Positions 1-11,781 of a stretch of 64,000 nt of DNA are shown piece after piece (positions within the stretch are counted from its first letter, which is position 1; each line of letters begins with the position of its first letter). Source of the stretch: Ehretia macrophylla (Eukaryota; Streptophyta; Magnoliopsida; Boraginales; Ehretiaceae); NCBI GenBank assembly GCA_037974665.1, contig CM075773.1, positions 66,074,263 to 66,138,262 of the forward strand, read 5' to 3'. The notes beneath the pieces were generated by a model, which saw only the letters and a program-made list of their open reading frames with translations, searched no databases and was not told where the DNA came from. Position numbers and translations under genes: made by a program.

Positions 1-32
1 TTGTCCAAATTAGTTGTAGTAAAGATGTGTCA

Positions 33-308
33 ATGGCTGCAGCTGCTGTAGTGTACAATCAGGGGAGCTACCAAAGGTGGAAGAGATACAAGTAGATCCA
101 CCAAAATCCACTGAAATTCGAATCAAAATGCTATACTCGAGTTTGTACCATACTGACATCTTGTGCTGCAATGGCCTTCCAGTGGTTAGTATCCATTCTT
201 ATTTTCTTCTTTGTTTTTAATTAATGATCTGCTCATAATTTCGTCACTTTTTGGGTTCAATATTCTGCAGCCTGCGTTCCCTCGGGTTCCTGGACATGAA
301 GGAGTTGG
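33..308 (+). pseudogene. Alcohol dehydrogenase-like gene fragment (two exons, broken)
   Basis: The translation resembles the N-terminal catalytic domain of plant zinc-dependent alcohol dehydrogenase-like proteins. Seen: [11 protein letters not shown] at 33-65, then in another frame [20 protein letters not shown] and, further on, YHTDIL, ending at 181. A GT...AG intron of 89 bp (182-270) follows, then an exon 271-308 reading PAFPRVPGHEGVG, ending at a GTAAGT donor. Exon phases agree across the intron. Two defects are visible: a one-base frameshift near 62-66, and Tyr (codon 146-148) where the family has the catalytic zinc-binding Cys of the CHTD motif. The GHE histidine motif is present. I find no later exon before the transposon nest begins. 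Family assignment is fairly sure; pseudogene status follows from the frameshift and lost ligand. The rest of the gene may lie outside the window or have been deleted. Confidence 0.75.
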
Positions 309-870
309 GTAAGTCTCTCTCTATCTCCCCCCTCCCTCTATTTGCCCGGTTGTGTAATTAAAATAATAGTCCACTAATGTCCAAATTCATTAAGTTACTT
401 GATAAAAATAACATGTTCTTATAAATAGATGTCTCTCTCTGTCCTTAAGAAAGTTATAGAGTTTCATCACATATTTATACTATAAAGAATAGGGTTAAAG
501 TGAAGAAATCAATTAATTATCATCTTGGCTTCATCTTCCGTATCAGATAAGTAACTTATACCCTTATTAATTTTACTGTAATGATTATATATTTCTGATA
601 GATTAATTACAGTATGTTTTCGCAATAATTATACTTACATGTTGGACTAATATGAACAGAATTTATACATACGGGATAGTAAAATAAAAATTGGCAAAAA
701 AGGTTCTCTTCCTGGTGTAATATGCACACAAAATTTCATCAAATGCACCAATTGAAGTTGGCCATGGCCCAGACGCAGTTCAAATGGTATTTGAGCATGC
801 ACATGAGATAACATGATTAAAAAATTATTACAGTGAGATAGCTTGACATGAAAAATGATATCCACTCTTA
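309..870. other. Non-coding, intron-like sequence
   Basis: AT-rich sequence starting with a good splice donor at 309. It would be intron 2 of the alcohol-dehydrogenase-like fragment. I see no further exon, RNA gene or repeat here. A 72-codon minus-strand frame at 647-865 shows no family resemblance and is probably chance. Confidence 0.5.
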
Positions 871-1269
871 GGGAAAATTGTACAAATGGTTGATATTATT
901 TTTCTAAATTTTAAATTCGTCTTTATTGTTCAAAATTAATTAATTTGATCTTATTGTTTTTCAAAAATTTAAATTTATCCCTATTATCTAAAATAAGTCA
1001 ATTTAGTCCTTATTATTTTTCATAAAATTTCAATTTTGTTACAATTTATTTTTAAACATTGAAGATTAATTTGAATTTTATATATAAATAATAGGGACTA
1101 ATAACTTAATTTTTTTAAAAAATACTAGGGACTAAATTGGATAATAGTGAACAATATGAATTAATTAATTTTTTTTTTTCAAAATAAAGATTAAATTTAA
1201 AATTTTTTAACAATATGAACAAATTTAAAATTTTGGAAAAATAATATGGACTATTGGCTCCATTTTCCC
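871..1269. mobile_element. Fold-back / MITE-like element, copy 1
   Basis: The ends are inverted: it opens GGGAAAATTG and closes CATTTTCCC, and the two halves are reverse complements over most of their length. Each half is built from degenerate repeats of a unit like AATTTAGTCCCTATTGTTT. The flanks TCCACTCTTA (861-870) and TTCACTCCTA (1270-1279) match at 8 of 10 bases, which fits an aged 9-10 bp target duplication of the Mutator-superfamily type. It encodes nothing. Copies 2 and 3 have the same design. Confidence 0.7.
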
Positions 1270-1611
1270 TTCACTCCTAACTGATCATATATTTCCCTAG
1301 CCTACAAAACAACATTCCACTGGCATAATAATGGATGTACTTGAAGAATGAAAATAATCAAATGATTGATTAATGTATAGGTTATTTATTCTATGGTCCT
1401 TGATACTATTTCTATTCTTACAAATTTTTTATCCTTACCAAGAGTAGTTGTAAAACAAGCTTTGATTTAAAATCCCCATGAAGTAGGGTGCAATAGACAA
1501 CTTCTTGGGCCAAATGTATGGCCATCATTTTGAATTTTGGAGTGAACTTTAACTAATAGAACCAAAGTGGAGTTGGTACAACAATTAGAGCTTTGGTTCA
1601 GTGGTATGTCG
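1270..1611. other. Unassigned AT-rich sequence
   Basis: I see no gene, repeat or recognisable element in these 340 bases between the fold-back element and the Athila-like fragment. Confidence 0.4.
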
Positions 1612-2233
1612 ATTGCGTCGTTTTACGATAAAAAATAATGAGGTTAAATAATTAAAAGTAGTGCTCACCTCGAATTACCTTTTGTTGTAGTGAGTAGAAA
1701 GTCGATCCACAGAGATTGGGTTACCAAGTTAAGTTAAGTATTTAATTTAGAATTGCTGACTTTTCCAGTCACGGATGAGTTTGTTTAAGTTCAAGAGTCC
1801 TCAAATGAATCCAAACGTTGCGGTAATTTAAGAGATCCAAAATTAAATAAATCAAATTGAATCATTCAATTGTAAAATTACAACACTCGGCAATAAAGTT
1901 TAAATCTAAGGAATAAATAATGATTTGGAGTAGTAATGACTCGGTATATTCGAGTACAATAATATTGATTCAGATTATAAGATAAGTGTATCAGAAATCG
2001 GGCAATAAGCTCCCACTTCCGAGATGGCCTTAGATACGTAAGTAACGAGATTAATGGATTATCGATCCTTGGGTTAGAGGTGTTGGTACAACCTAACGGT
2101 ATCCACTCTGGTATCAAAACCACAATTAATCTTTCACTTACATAACTCAGAGGTGTTGATACAACCAAACTATATTTATTTGAGGTAGACTCATATTGCC
2201 ACTAGTTTACAAAACTAGGCGTAATTGTACTTG
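1612..2233 (-). mobile_element. Athila-like LTR/leader fragment
   Basis: The reverse complement aligns, with many substitutions, to about 42870-43500 of the Athila element on the other side of the window. Shared landmarks are TTTTTTATCGTAAAA next to the CGTCG/GACG end, the GATCCACAGAGATTGG stretch (complement CCAATCTCCGTGGATCGACC at 43420), and the paired lines about TTTGGTTGTACCAACACCTC. No coding sequence is present. It stops exactly where a new LTR-like start (TGTCACGCCCC) begins at 2234, so it was probably truncated by that insertion. Confidence 0.6.
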
Positions 2234-3937
2234 TCACGCCCCAACTCGACCCCCCTTTACGATCAGTCAGGATGGAACATAATTTTGGCAATATAACGAC
2301 TGTAATACGGACATCAGAGTTTTAAACCAACCCTTTATAATTCCATACAACCAACCCCAAAGATCATCAACAACTACGCAACCATTCTTCAACATTCAAC
2401 ACCATATATTAAACAACCGAACAACATACCAACCACAAGACATATGCCTCCGTTTCAACAACATACCAAAAGCTATACCAATCATATGCATACTTGTTAT
2501 AAACTAGTCTAGCAACCTATGCATATTTCAAAAAATAAGACTGTTAAGCTAGCAATATACAATCTACTATCCTTAGATCATCTTATACAATATAAACTTC
2601 AAAGTAAATACAATTCAACTGGTTCTAATATACAAGATATATAGCAAAAAGAGAACTTTAGCTCAGATATCATGGATAAGATTCTGACATATAGGACTCG
2701 TCCACACAAAGCACATTCTTAGCTTCCTGAGGCATATACCCTAACTCCGGCTCAGTAACACCTGATGACAATAAACGAATGAGAGTGAGCTTATATATAA
2801 CAAAGCTCAGTGAGGATTCGAAAGATGTTTTGAAATTATCTACTTTACCACTTGGAAAATCATCCTATGTGCAATAAACACGCAATAAACATTAATAACA
2901 ATACAAATATAATAATAACAGTAAACAAACAATAAGGATATGATACACTTGCTAATGTAGCTCCATATGCCGTTTCAATGTTAACCAACTTCACAAAACC
3001 TAATGACACAATCCTGAGGTACCTTATTCTAGACCCACAATCCATGGCACTCTCCGACCACACGAGAGAGGGATTAGCCATGATAACTGTGTCAACAACC
3101 CGGGATGTCTCCCGAAGTAACACGACACTATCATGACTCACAACAACGACGACACTTGACTCTCAACAACAATGACACTTGACTCTTAACAACAATGACA
3201 TTCCGAGAGAACAACAAGAAGGTTTCCCAATTCCCGGTACTTTAATAATCAACAATCAATTTAACAATGTTTCAACAAATAATTAAACAACATTTAAACA
3301 ATCAATAACTATATAATTCTAAAACACTTAAGTTAGATGACAAAGTAGGTCATCTAACTCAACATGCATTTGATCATACATTCAATCCCGAACCTAATCA
3401 ACAACAACCCAAAAATCAACTACTCAAACACTACCCAAACAACCAAAGATAACATTTCAACATATTAAAGAAAGACTACGCAAACTTCTAAAATTCATAA
3501 CTTACAATCTAGAAATCCAATAACCTCCAAACCACTTCTTATCACTCAACCATCAATGCAAGTACATTAGCCATCTCTTAAACCAACCAAAAGACATCCA
3601 AAACAAGCTCAACAACCCTAATTTTGCATTGCACCATGGCTGAAATTTTTGGACTTTTGCTACGACATTCAAATAAAAAATTCGGCATTACAACATTACT
3701 ACACCATAATTCACAAACTCATAAAAGCAACAACTAATCAATTCCAACTACTACAAGAACAATTATTCAACAATGAACCATTAAATCAATTTTAATACAC
3801 AGAAAATAGAAATACATGCTACTACCATTGAAAATGGCTATAAATGCATATAATTGATTCTTGTCATCTTCTAAGCAATAATATAACATCAATTTAATAA
3901 AAAACAACTAACAATGCAATATAACATCAATTTTAGG
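2234..3937. mobile_element. Truncated Ty3/gypsy-type LTR
   Basis: The stretch opens TGTCACGCCCCAACTCGACC, the same kind of terminus as the complete LTRs at 9319 (TGTAACGCCCCGAACCC) and 33285. Internally it has the block GAGTGAGCTTATATATAACAAAGCTCAG, the counterpart of the GAGTGAGCAACAAAGTTGCC block in those LTRs. I find no matching 3' terminus; it appears cut off where the copia inverted repeat starts. No long ORF of merit. By analogy with the 9319 element, the TGT(A/C)ACGCCCC end is the U5 side of an element on the minus strand. Confidence 0.55.
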
Positions 3938-5441
3938 AAGTTTCTTCTAGATTTGCTTGAATACAGTGCATTAATAATATTAAATTTTGTACCACAATGC
4001 AATATGAGATGGGCTCTTCCAAAACCTTCTATTAGACTGGTAGAACCAGAAATGGTAAATACATTAGCCGATGTAACTAGTAAATTAACAAAATATGTTT
4101 TATCACGTAGTATAGTATGTGTTGTTGCACTATCTGCCAAATATATATATATTCACTCTTCATCTTGAAAGCTAGTGATATAATAAAAACATCACTTTTA
4201 TTCAAACAAACATAGATAAAGATAATATATATGTTTACATAAGGAGTAAATCCACCGGAATAAACAAACGACAATACAAAGGAAATCAACTTAAACTTAA
4301 AACCACAACATAATTAAAGACTCAACCTTCAAAATATAACTACTAGTACTTTTAATTAGTTTTGACATTTCCATCTCCGATTAAATGTTTTATATTTCCA
4401 TCCGGATTTTCGCAGAAATCACTAATATCTAAATGTGTAGTAATTTCTGGTCCATCATAGTCAACATGGTTTGTTTCAGCTACTTTGGCTTTTCCTTTCG
4501 AGGCTTTGTAAATTTCAACCAAATATTTTTGCGCACGACAGATACGTGACCAATGACCAGTTCCACCACATCTAAAACATATCTTATTGTCATAGAATGG
4601 CTTGTTTTGAGTGGTCTTTTATCTGTCATATTTTTCCTCATTATTCCACTTCTAGTGGTGAGATTTGTCTTCCTTTGTATTACTTGAATTACCATGGACC
4701 CATGTATTACTTCGGCCATAACAACGACCACATCCATGTCCGCGTCCGCGGCCACGGCCACGACCACGTCCACATCCACAACCACGTTGATTACCATATT
4801 CATCGTTAAATGTTGCATTCACTTCTGGGAATGCAGCTTTATTTGCTTCTGGAAATGGTGTCGTGCTAGTTGGATGTAACTAATGATTTTACAACAAAAG
4901 CTCGTTATTTTGTTTAGCAACAAGAAGACATGATATTAAATCATTATATTTTGTGAATTTACGTTCCCGATATTGCTGCTGCAGGAGCATATTTGAGGTA
5001 TGAAACGTAGAAAATGTCTTCTCTAACATATCATATTCAGTGATAGTTTCTCCACATGCTTTCATTAGAGATGTAATCTCATATATTTTGGAATTGTACT
5101 CACCAACATATTTGAAGTCTTGCAATCTCAAGTGTAAACAATCGTAACGAGCATTTGAGAGATTAACAGACTTTTGGTAATCATACCTCTCTTTCAAATT
5201 TTTCCATAATGTAAGGGGATCTTTAACCATTAGATATTCAGTTTTTAATCCTTCATAGATATGATCGCGGAAAAAAATTATTGCTTTAGCGCAATCCTAC
5301 GAGGATGCTGTATTTTCTTCTTAGATAGTATCCCCAAAATTTTTTTGCTTCAAGATGCATTTCAACATCAAATACCCAAGACATATAATTTTTTCCCGAG
5401 ATGGCAAGAATAGGAAATTCTCTTTTAGTGATATAATCTAT
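3938..5441 (-). pseudogene. Ty1/copia gag-protease, truncated inverted copy
   Basis: Read on the minus strand, it carries copia gag (IYEITSLMKACGETITEYD at about 5000-5110), an RG-rich segment followed by a CCHC zinc knuckle (CFRCGGTGHWSRIC near 4535-4580), and the protease start (ADSATTHTI near 4110-4140, then TISGSTSLIEGFGRAH). It ends abruptly at 3938 within the KSRRN stretch. The start codon is lost (ATA where the right arm has ATG at 7150) and frameshifts break the first 80 codons. Gag would coat element RNA in the cytoplasm; this copy cannot make a complete protein. The opposite strand gives long His-rich frames that are shadows of the RG-rich codons. Confidence 0.8.
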
Positions 5442-5558
5442 TTCAATATATAAAGTTTAACTTAAAATATAATTGAAATGAGAAGAGAATTACTTATACC
5501 TGTTGATGCACTTCACTAATTATGGCACAGGCTCAGGCAGAGCCTCGTGCTGATAATG

Positions 5559-6193
5559 TGTTATGAAATATTATAATAACGTAGATAAAATAACTGAGAG
5601 AATATTATACGTATATCAAAGATTAAAATCTTCCCGCTTCTACTTTGATTCCCGGTCTTTCAGTATCTTGCAACAGGAAACAATTATGCACACATATTTA
5701 TACACCAAACTAGACACCATTACATGTACTAAAGTAAAACATAATCATTACATTTTGCATTGTCTTTAGTAAACTCAATTCCAAATTGAGTTGGATTCTT
5801 CCGTGGCAAACTCAAAACTAACTTGAGTTTTTCTCTTGGATGCCTGCTGACAGTCAACATACGTTGTCTGGTATATGAGAACCAAAAGAAGAACTCAATT
5901 TTGGTATTGAGTTATTCACAGTAGAATGCAAATCAATTTGGAATTGAGTTGTTAAAGCCAAGACAAAATGTGAGACAACTTTAGTTAGGCAATATATTAG
6001 TTTAAGATTAGTGCTTTGATGATATATTAGTTTAAGATAAAGTATAATGATGATATTATGTAATGATAGGAACTTTTGTTGTATATATATGTGTAATGTG
6101 AGTAAGAAGTAAAATTGCAAGAATCGAGTTCAGAGAATTTATTAGTTATTTTATCTACGTTATTATAATATTTCACAACATGCAATGAGTATA
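5559..6193. mobile_element. Copia LTR segments in opposed orientation (left arm)
   Basis: 5559 to about 5870 is a copia LTR in minus orientation (starts TGTTATGAAATATTATAAT, complement of the LTR end TTTCACAACA). From about 5871 to 6180 a second, diverged LTR segment runs in plus orientation and ends TTTCACAACA. The short motif AACTCAATTCCAAATTGAG recurs. The segment is the mirror image of 6412-7032. Confidence 0.65.
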
Positions 6194-6398
6194 AAACTAA
6201 CTTGAGTTTCTTTCTTGGATGTCAGCCGACAATCAACATGTAACGTATTACTTCTGACAAAATTGTTGCCAATAAATACCCAAACTTTTACAACAATAAT
6301 ATAGACAATAATATAAGAAACTACTGAGAGAAAGTTAGAGAAAGAATTCTATTGATTTCACTATATACTATGAATTACAATAATAGATAACTATATGG
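6194..6398. mobile_element. Spacer of the copia inverted repeat
   Basis: 6194-6295 is the reverse complement of the 5' part of the copia LTR (compare 20539-20640: it ends TTTTACAACA, the mirror of the LTR start). 6296-6398 is AT-rich and I do not recognise it. Confidence 0.5.
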
Positions 6399-6411
6399 TA
6401 TACTCATTGCA

Positions 6412-7032
6412 TGTTGTGAAATATTATAATAACGTAGATAAAATAACTGATAAATTCTCTGAACTCGATTCTTGCAATTTTACTTCTTGCACACATTACA
6501 TATATATATACAACAAAAGTTGTTATTATTACATAATACCATCATTATACTTTATCTTAAACTAATATATCATCAAAGCACTAATCTTAAACTAATATAT
6601 TGCCTAACTAAATTGCTTCACATTTTGTCTTGGCTTTAACAACTCAATTCCAAATTGATTTGCATTCTATCGTGAATAACTCAATACCAAAATTGAGTTC
6701 TTCTCTTGGTTCTCAGATACCATACAACGTATGTTGACTGACGGCTGGCATCTAAGAGAGAAACTCAAGTTAGTTTTGAGTTTGCCACAGAAGAATCCAA
6801 CTCAATTTGGAATTGAGTTTACTAAAGACAATGCAAAATGTAATGATTATGTTTTACTTTAGTACATGTAATGATGACTAGTTTGGTGTATAAATATGTG
6901 TGCATAATTGTTTCTTGTTGTAAGATACTGAAAGACCGGGAATCAAAGCGAAAGCGAGCAGATTTTAATCTTTGATATACGTACAATATTCTCTTAGTTA
7001 TGTTATCTAAGTTATTATAATATTTCACAACA
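6412..7032. mobile_element. Copia LTR segments (right arm); 6726-7032 is the partial 5' LTR
   Basis: 6412 to about 6725 is a minus-oriented LTR variant (starts TGTTGTGAAATATTATAAT). From about 6726 to 7032 a plus-oriented LTR matches the 3' LTR at 20539-20896 from GTTGACTG onward and ends TTTCACAACA at 7032. The first ~100 bp of a complete LTR are missing on this side. The internal region begins at 7033 with CACGTTATCAACACAAGAC, the likely primer-binding region. Confidence 0.65.
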
Positions 7033-7149
7033 CGTTATCAACACAAGACTCTACCTGAGCCTCTGCCATAATTAGTGAAGTACATCAACAGGTATAAATA
7101 ATTATCTTCTCATTTCAACTATATTTTAAGTTAAACTTCATATATTGAA

Positions 7150-8207
7150 ATGGATTATATCGCTAAAAGAGAATTTACTATTCTTGACATCTCAGGAAAA
7201 AATTATCTGTCTTGGGTATTTGATGTTGAAATGTATCTTGAAGCAAAAAATATTGGGATACTATCAGAGAAGAAATCGCAGGATTGCGCTAAATCAATAA
7301 TTTTTTTCCTTGATCATATCTATGAAGGATTAAAAACTGAATATTTGACGATTAAAGATCCCTTTACATTATCGAAAAATTTGAAGGAGAGGTATGATCA
7401 CCAAAAGTTTGTTAATCTCCCAATGCTCGTTACGATTGGTTACACTTGAGATTGCAAGACTTCAAATCTATTGGTGAGTACAATTCCAAAATATATGAGA
7501 TTACATCTCTAATGAAAGCATGTGGAAAAACTATTACTAAATATGATATGTTAGAGAAGACATTTTCTACATTTCATGCCTCAAATATGCTCCTGTAGCA
7601 ACAATATCAGGAACGTAAATTCACAAAATATAATGATTTGATATCATGTCTTCTTGTTGCTGAACAAAATAACGAACTTTTGTTGAAAAATCATCAGTTA
7701 CATCTAACTGGAACAACACTATTTCCAGAAACAAATAAAGTTGTATTCCTAGAAGTGAATGCAACATTTAACGATGAATATGGTAATCAACGTGGTCGTG
7801 GACGTGGCCGTGGACGCGGATATAGACATAGTCGTGGGTATGGCTTAAGTAATACATGCGTACGGGGTGATTCAAGTAATACAAAGGAAAATAAATCTCA
7901 CCACTAGAAGTGGAATAATGAGGAAAAATATGACAGAGAAACGAACACTCAAAATAAGTCATTCCATGACAATAAGATATGTTTTAGATGTGGTGGAACC
8001 GGTCATTGATCACGTATCTGTCGTGCGCAAAAATATTTGGTTGAACTTTACAAAGTCTCAAAAGAAATAGCCAAAGTAGTTGAAGCAAACCATGTTGACT
8101 ATGATGGACCAGAAATTACTACACATTTAGATGTTAGTGACTTCTTTGAAAATCTGGATAGAATTATAGAACATTTGATCAAAGATGGAAATGTCAAAAC
8201 TAATTAA
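7150..8207 (+). pseudogene. Ty1/copia gag (broken)
   Basis: ATG at 7150 opens a gag reading MDYIAKREFTILDISGKN. The order is the N-terminal gag domain, a UBN2-type region (IYEITSLMKACGKTITKYD), an RGRGRGRGRG-rich tract around 7790-7830, a CCHC knuckle (CFRCGGTGH then a stop where the left arm has W), and an acidic tail ending DGNVKTN at 8207. Defects: a frameshift near 7420, a TAG at about 7597, and further stops near 7905 and 8007. Gag normally forms the cytoplasmic virus-like particle. Pseudogene status is clear. Confidence 0.8.
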
Positions 8208-8410
8208 AAGTACTAGTAGCTATATTTTGAAGGTTGAGTCTTTAGTTATGTTGTTTTAAGTTTAAGTTGATTTCCTTTGTATTGTCGTTTGTTTATTCCG
8301 GTTGATTTACTCCTTATGTAAACATATATATTATCTTTATCTATGTTTGTTTGAATAAATTTACAAGTTATTAAAGAAGTGATGTTTTTATTATATCACT
8401 AGATTTCAAG

Positions 8411-9318
8411 ATGAAGAGTGAAGATATATGTTTGGCAGATAGTGCAACAACACATACTATACCTCGTGATAAAACATATTTTGTTAATTTACTAGTTAAC
8501 TTGGCTAATGTATTTACCAATTCTAGTTCTACCAGTCTAATAGAAGGCTTTGGAAAAGCCCATCTCATATTGCCTTGTGGTACAAAATTTGATATTATTA
8601 ATGCACTGTATTCAAACAAATCTAGAAGAAACTTGCTAAGTTTTAAAAATATTCAACAAAATGGATATCATATTGAAACTATTAATGAAGGTGATAAATA
8701 ATATCTTTGTATTACTTCTTTCAATTCATGCCAGAAGCATGTACTAGAAAACCTTTCGGCTCTTTCTTCTGGATTGTACCAAACAACTATACGAGCAATT
8801 GAATCACATGTAGTGCAAAGAGAAATATATAATGATCCAAATATATTCATGCTTTGACATGATCGACTTGGTCATCCAAGGGCGACAATGATGCGTCGAA
8901 TAATTGAGAACTCACTTGGTCATCCTTTAAAGAACCAGACCATTCTTTTACCAAGTAATTACCCATGTGTTGCATGTTCTCGAGATAAATTAATTTTTAG
9001 ACCTTCTCCAACCAAAGTTAATTTTGAAGTTCCACAATTCTTGGACCGAATTCAAGGAGATATTTATGGACCTATTCATCCATCGTGTGGACTATTTTAT
9101 TATTTCATGGTTTTAATAGATGCATCGTCTAGATGGTCACATGTTTGTCTAATTTTTTCTAGAAATCATGCATTTTCTAGACTTCTCGCTTTGATAATCA
9201 GATTAAGGGCACAATTTTCTGACTATCTCATTAAAACAATTCGCCTTGATAATGCTAGTGAGTTTTCTTCTAAAGCGTTTGATGATTATTGCATGTCTGT
9301 TGGAATTAGAGTTGAACC
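8411..9318 (+). pseudogene. Ty1/copia protease-integrase (broken, cut by gypsy insertion)
   Basis: Protease region: ADSATTHTIPRDKTYFVN near 8440, the copia-type D-S-[AG]-[AT] active site context. A TAA at 8699 interrupts; then a GAG-pre-integrase zinc region (HDRLGHPRATMMRRI near 8860, C..C near 8970) and the integrase core with D in IQGDIYGPI (about 9053) and D in IRLDNASEF (about 9245). The third acidic residue would lie beyond 9318, where the chromovirus LTR starts. Plus-strand sequence resumes at 19264 in RT, so some integrase and RT sequence was lost. Confidence 0.8.
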
Positions 9319-11781
9319 TGTAACGCCCCGAACCCAACCCCACGATAATAGTCAGGCTCGGACCCATCACTCGGACAGAGTCTCCTCTGTACCAAGGACA
9401 AAACTGATACCTGTAAACATACATTCACAACATCTGAACTAAAAGCAATAACTTATCCACAATAACTCCAAAGCCAAAACACAATCACAAGGCCATCCGA
9501 GCCTTGGAGCAACAACATTCTACTAAAGCACACAAGCATGCGAGATAAGTTGATTTTAGTCATAAGTAGTTAAATACAATAAACTTCTAAGTTCCATATG
9601 AAGATTAACAATCATTCCAAGCATGCAAGGGAATTAAAGTTTAGAATTTATTATTACAATCCCACAACTTTCTTTAACATCCTAATACACATCCACTAGA
9701 CATATATATATACAAGACTCTAAGGTCTCAAAATACATTAATAACAAAAACTCCACGTAAGAAGCACATAAAATCCACCTCAGCACACAAGATCACTGAT
9801 TCTGATCTACTTGAACTTCGTCTTCTTCTCCTACTTCTAATAGCTGGGGATTCACCTCAGCTTCTCCTGAAACATTTCAAATGAGGAGTGAGCAACAAAG
9901 TTGCCCAGCGAGGGAGATGATGCAGCATGCCAACGTGCAATATGATATGCAACACAAGTAAACATATACAAGCCACATAACTAACAAGACAATAAGTCGA
10001 ACTATTAATCACTTTAAAAAGGATACGGTTCCATTTCTAAGACTTCATCCACGAGCCACGATCCACGAGTATCACGAATATGCCGGCAAACCCCAAACAC
10101 CACAATTGGGATACTCCGGATGTATCCCGATCCTACGACCCTTTCTCCCGAGGTAGGTCCATGCCCAGCAGGTGAACCACGCCTCTGGGGTAGTGGAGTA
10201 TGCCTCAGCGAGAAGGGAATAGGCACCATGGTAGTCGAGGGAGCACGGCAAGCCCGATGCCGCCCGTGTTTCTCGACGCTACCATGTCCGATAAAGGTTG
10301 CGCAACCCAAAAGAAGTCACAAGAAATCAATAATATCACATAACACGTAAGAGGGACGACAAAGTAGGCCGCCCTCACATATATGCACGATAAAAGTTCA
10401 TATATGCAAGATATTAACTAATAGATGCCAAAAGAAAACAATCAACACAATTAATTCCAATAATCTACTCAAATAACTTAAATACATCCTAAATATTCTA
10501 TGCAAGGCACTACTAACACACAACAAGTTCCAATTGCAACTAAAAAGGCTAAAAACTACGTTTTCCCCTTTATTTAACCGAGCTTTCTTTCTCCTAAGCA
10601 TGGTTCGAGATTCCCAATCATACCCTAGTCTTTCTATATTCCTAATTAAGCTCAAAGGTACCCTTTAAAGTCATAAAAACTCATTTTTGAAGCAAAAGTT
10701 CGAGAAGGCCCCGAACGGGTTTGAACTATAGCCATACTAACCGAACCCCAATTTCGTGAAACGAAAGTACCAAAGGTGCTTCCTTAGCTCAAGGATACCC
10801 AAATCGATGCCCAAATTTGCCCGGATTGCCTAACGTGCAAAACCCCCTTTTTAAAGTAAGCGATTTATGCACTAAAGTTCAAATTCGGGTGATTCAACCT
10901 AACGTGGCTTTTCAATTACCTTCCCTAGGGTCTAGAGCACCTAATTGAGGCATCAATTCAAGCCAATTAGGAAATTTTCTCAAAACCCTAGTTTTAGGCA
11001 CTATTCATCACCTCTTTGATCAATCTCAACATTCAACCATTAAATTTGTTATCACACCACAAAAGTTAGCTCTAGAGACTTTAAATAACTCATAGGAAGC
11101 ATTCATAACAAGATATATAGCTATAATTGACAATTCAATAAAATTGAACATATGCATATAAACTTTAACTCAAGCAATTAAGACTCCCTCACAATTTTGA
11201 AGATGTAGAAGCTTTGTTGAAGGTCCTAAGTTGCTCCAAAATCCTCCCAAGATCACTCTAAGAGCTCAAGTGCATGGATGAAGAAGCAAAATTCTCTCCT
11301 TTCCTCTCTTGAAGTGGACGGCCAAATGGAGGACATAGAGGGAATTTTTGGAATTGTTTTGAGAGCTAATATGTTATGTGTCTTTTAATTTTTATGAGTT
11401 AGTTGTTTTATATGTTGTAGATAATTAATTTCCTAAGCTTTGTAGTCTCAAATATTGATCAATTAAGGCTAGTTGTAATTACAAATGCTTCCTAATTAAA
11501 TACTAGCACTATTCTAACGTAACACTATTCAAAGCTCACGGAAAATATTTTTCAAACGCATACTCCTAAGCTCGAAAGTTCAAAACGAAAATTTCTTGGT
11601 TCCTTTTAAATGTCGAGTGACCTAGGAAAAATTTAAAATCAAGCTTTCGAAACAGTCGAAAATATTATGAATAGTAACTTACAACAAAAACAATTAAACA
11701 AGAAAAATGATGCACGTAGAAATGCGCACATAAGTATGCAACGATTATAATAAATTTAGGGTGAAATTCTCGGGTGTCACA
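9319..11781 (-). repeat. 3' LTR of the Tekay-type element
   Basis: 2463 bp, plus-strand ends TGTAACGCCCC...GGTGTCACA. It pairs with 16803-19263. It contains a GC-rich block (about 10106-10310) that is also nearly unchanged in the unrelated-length solo LTR at 34122-34322. Frames of 76-98 codons in the block are shadows of this conserved DNA, not evidence of genes. Confidence 0.9.

Larger units (their letters stand above)
3938..8634. repeat. Giant inverted repeat made of Ty1/copia sequence
   Basis: The left arm (about 3938-6193) is the reverse complement of the right arm (about 6399-8634), with a spacer of about 205 bp. Landmarks: AAGTTTCTTCTAG at 3938 against CTAGAAGAAACTT ending at 8634; TGCAATGAGTATA ending at 6193 against TATACTCATTGCA starting at 6399. 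Each arm holds LTR sequence, gag and the start of the protease region. Arms differ by scattered substitutions and small indels. Only the right arm continues into integrase, so the left arm is a truncated inverted duplicate. Confidence 0.85.

Noticed and set aside
647-865. 72-codon minus-strand frame
   Set aside because: No homology pattern, AT-rich intron-like context; likely chance.
4597-4879. His- and Thr-rich plus-strand frames
   Set aside because: They are antisense shadows of the RG-rich and zinc-knuckle codons of the minus-strand copia gag.
10014-10350. Frames of 76-98 codons inside the LTR, repeated at 17496-17832 and 34063-34341
   Set aside because: Open on both strands because the underlying LTR block is GC-rich and conserved as DNA; no protein family and no start context. 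Kept as a DNA-level finding instead.
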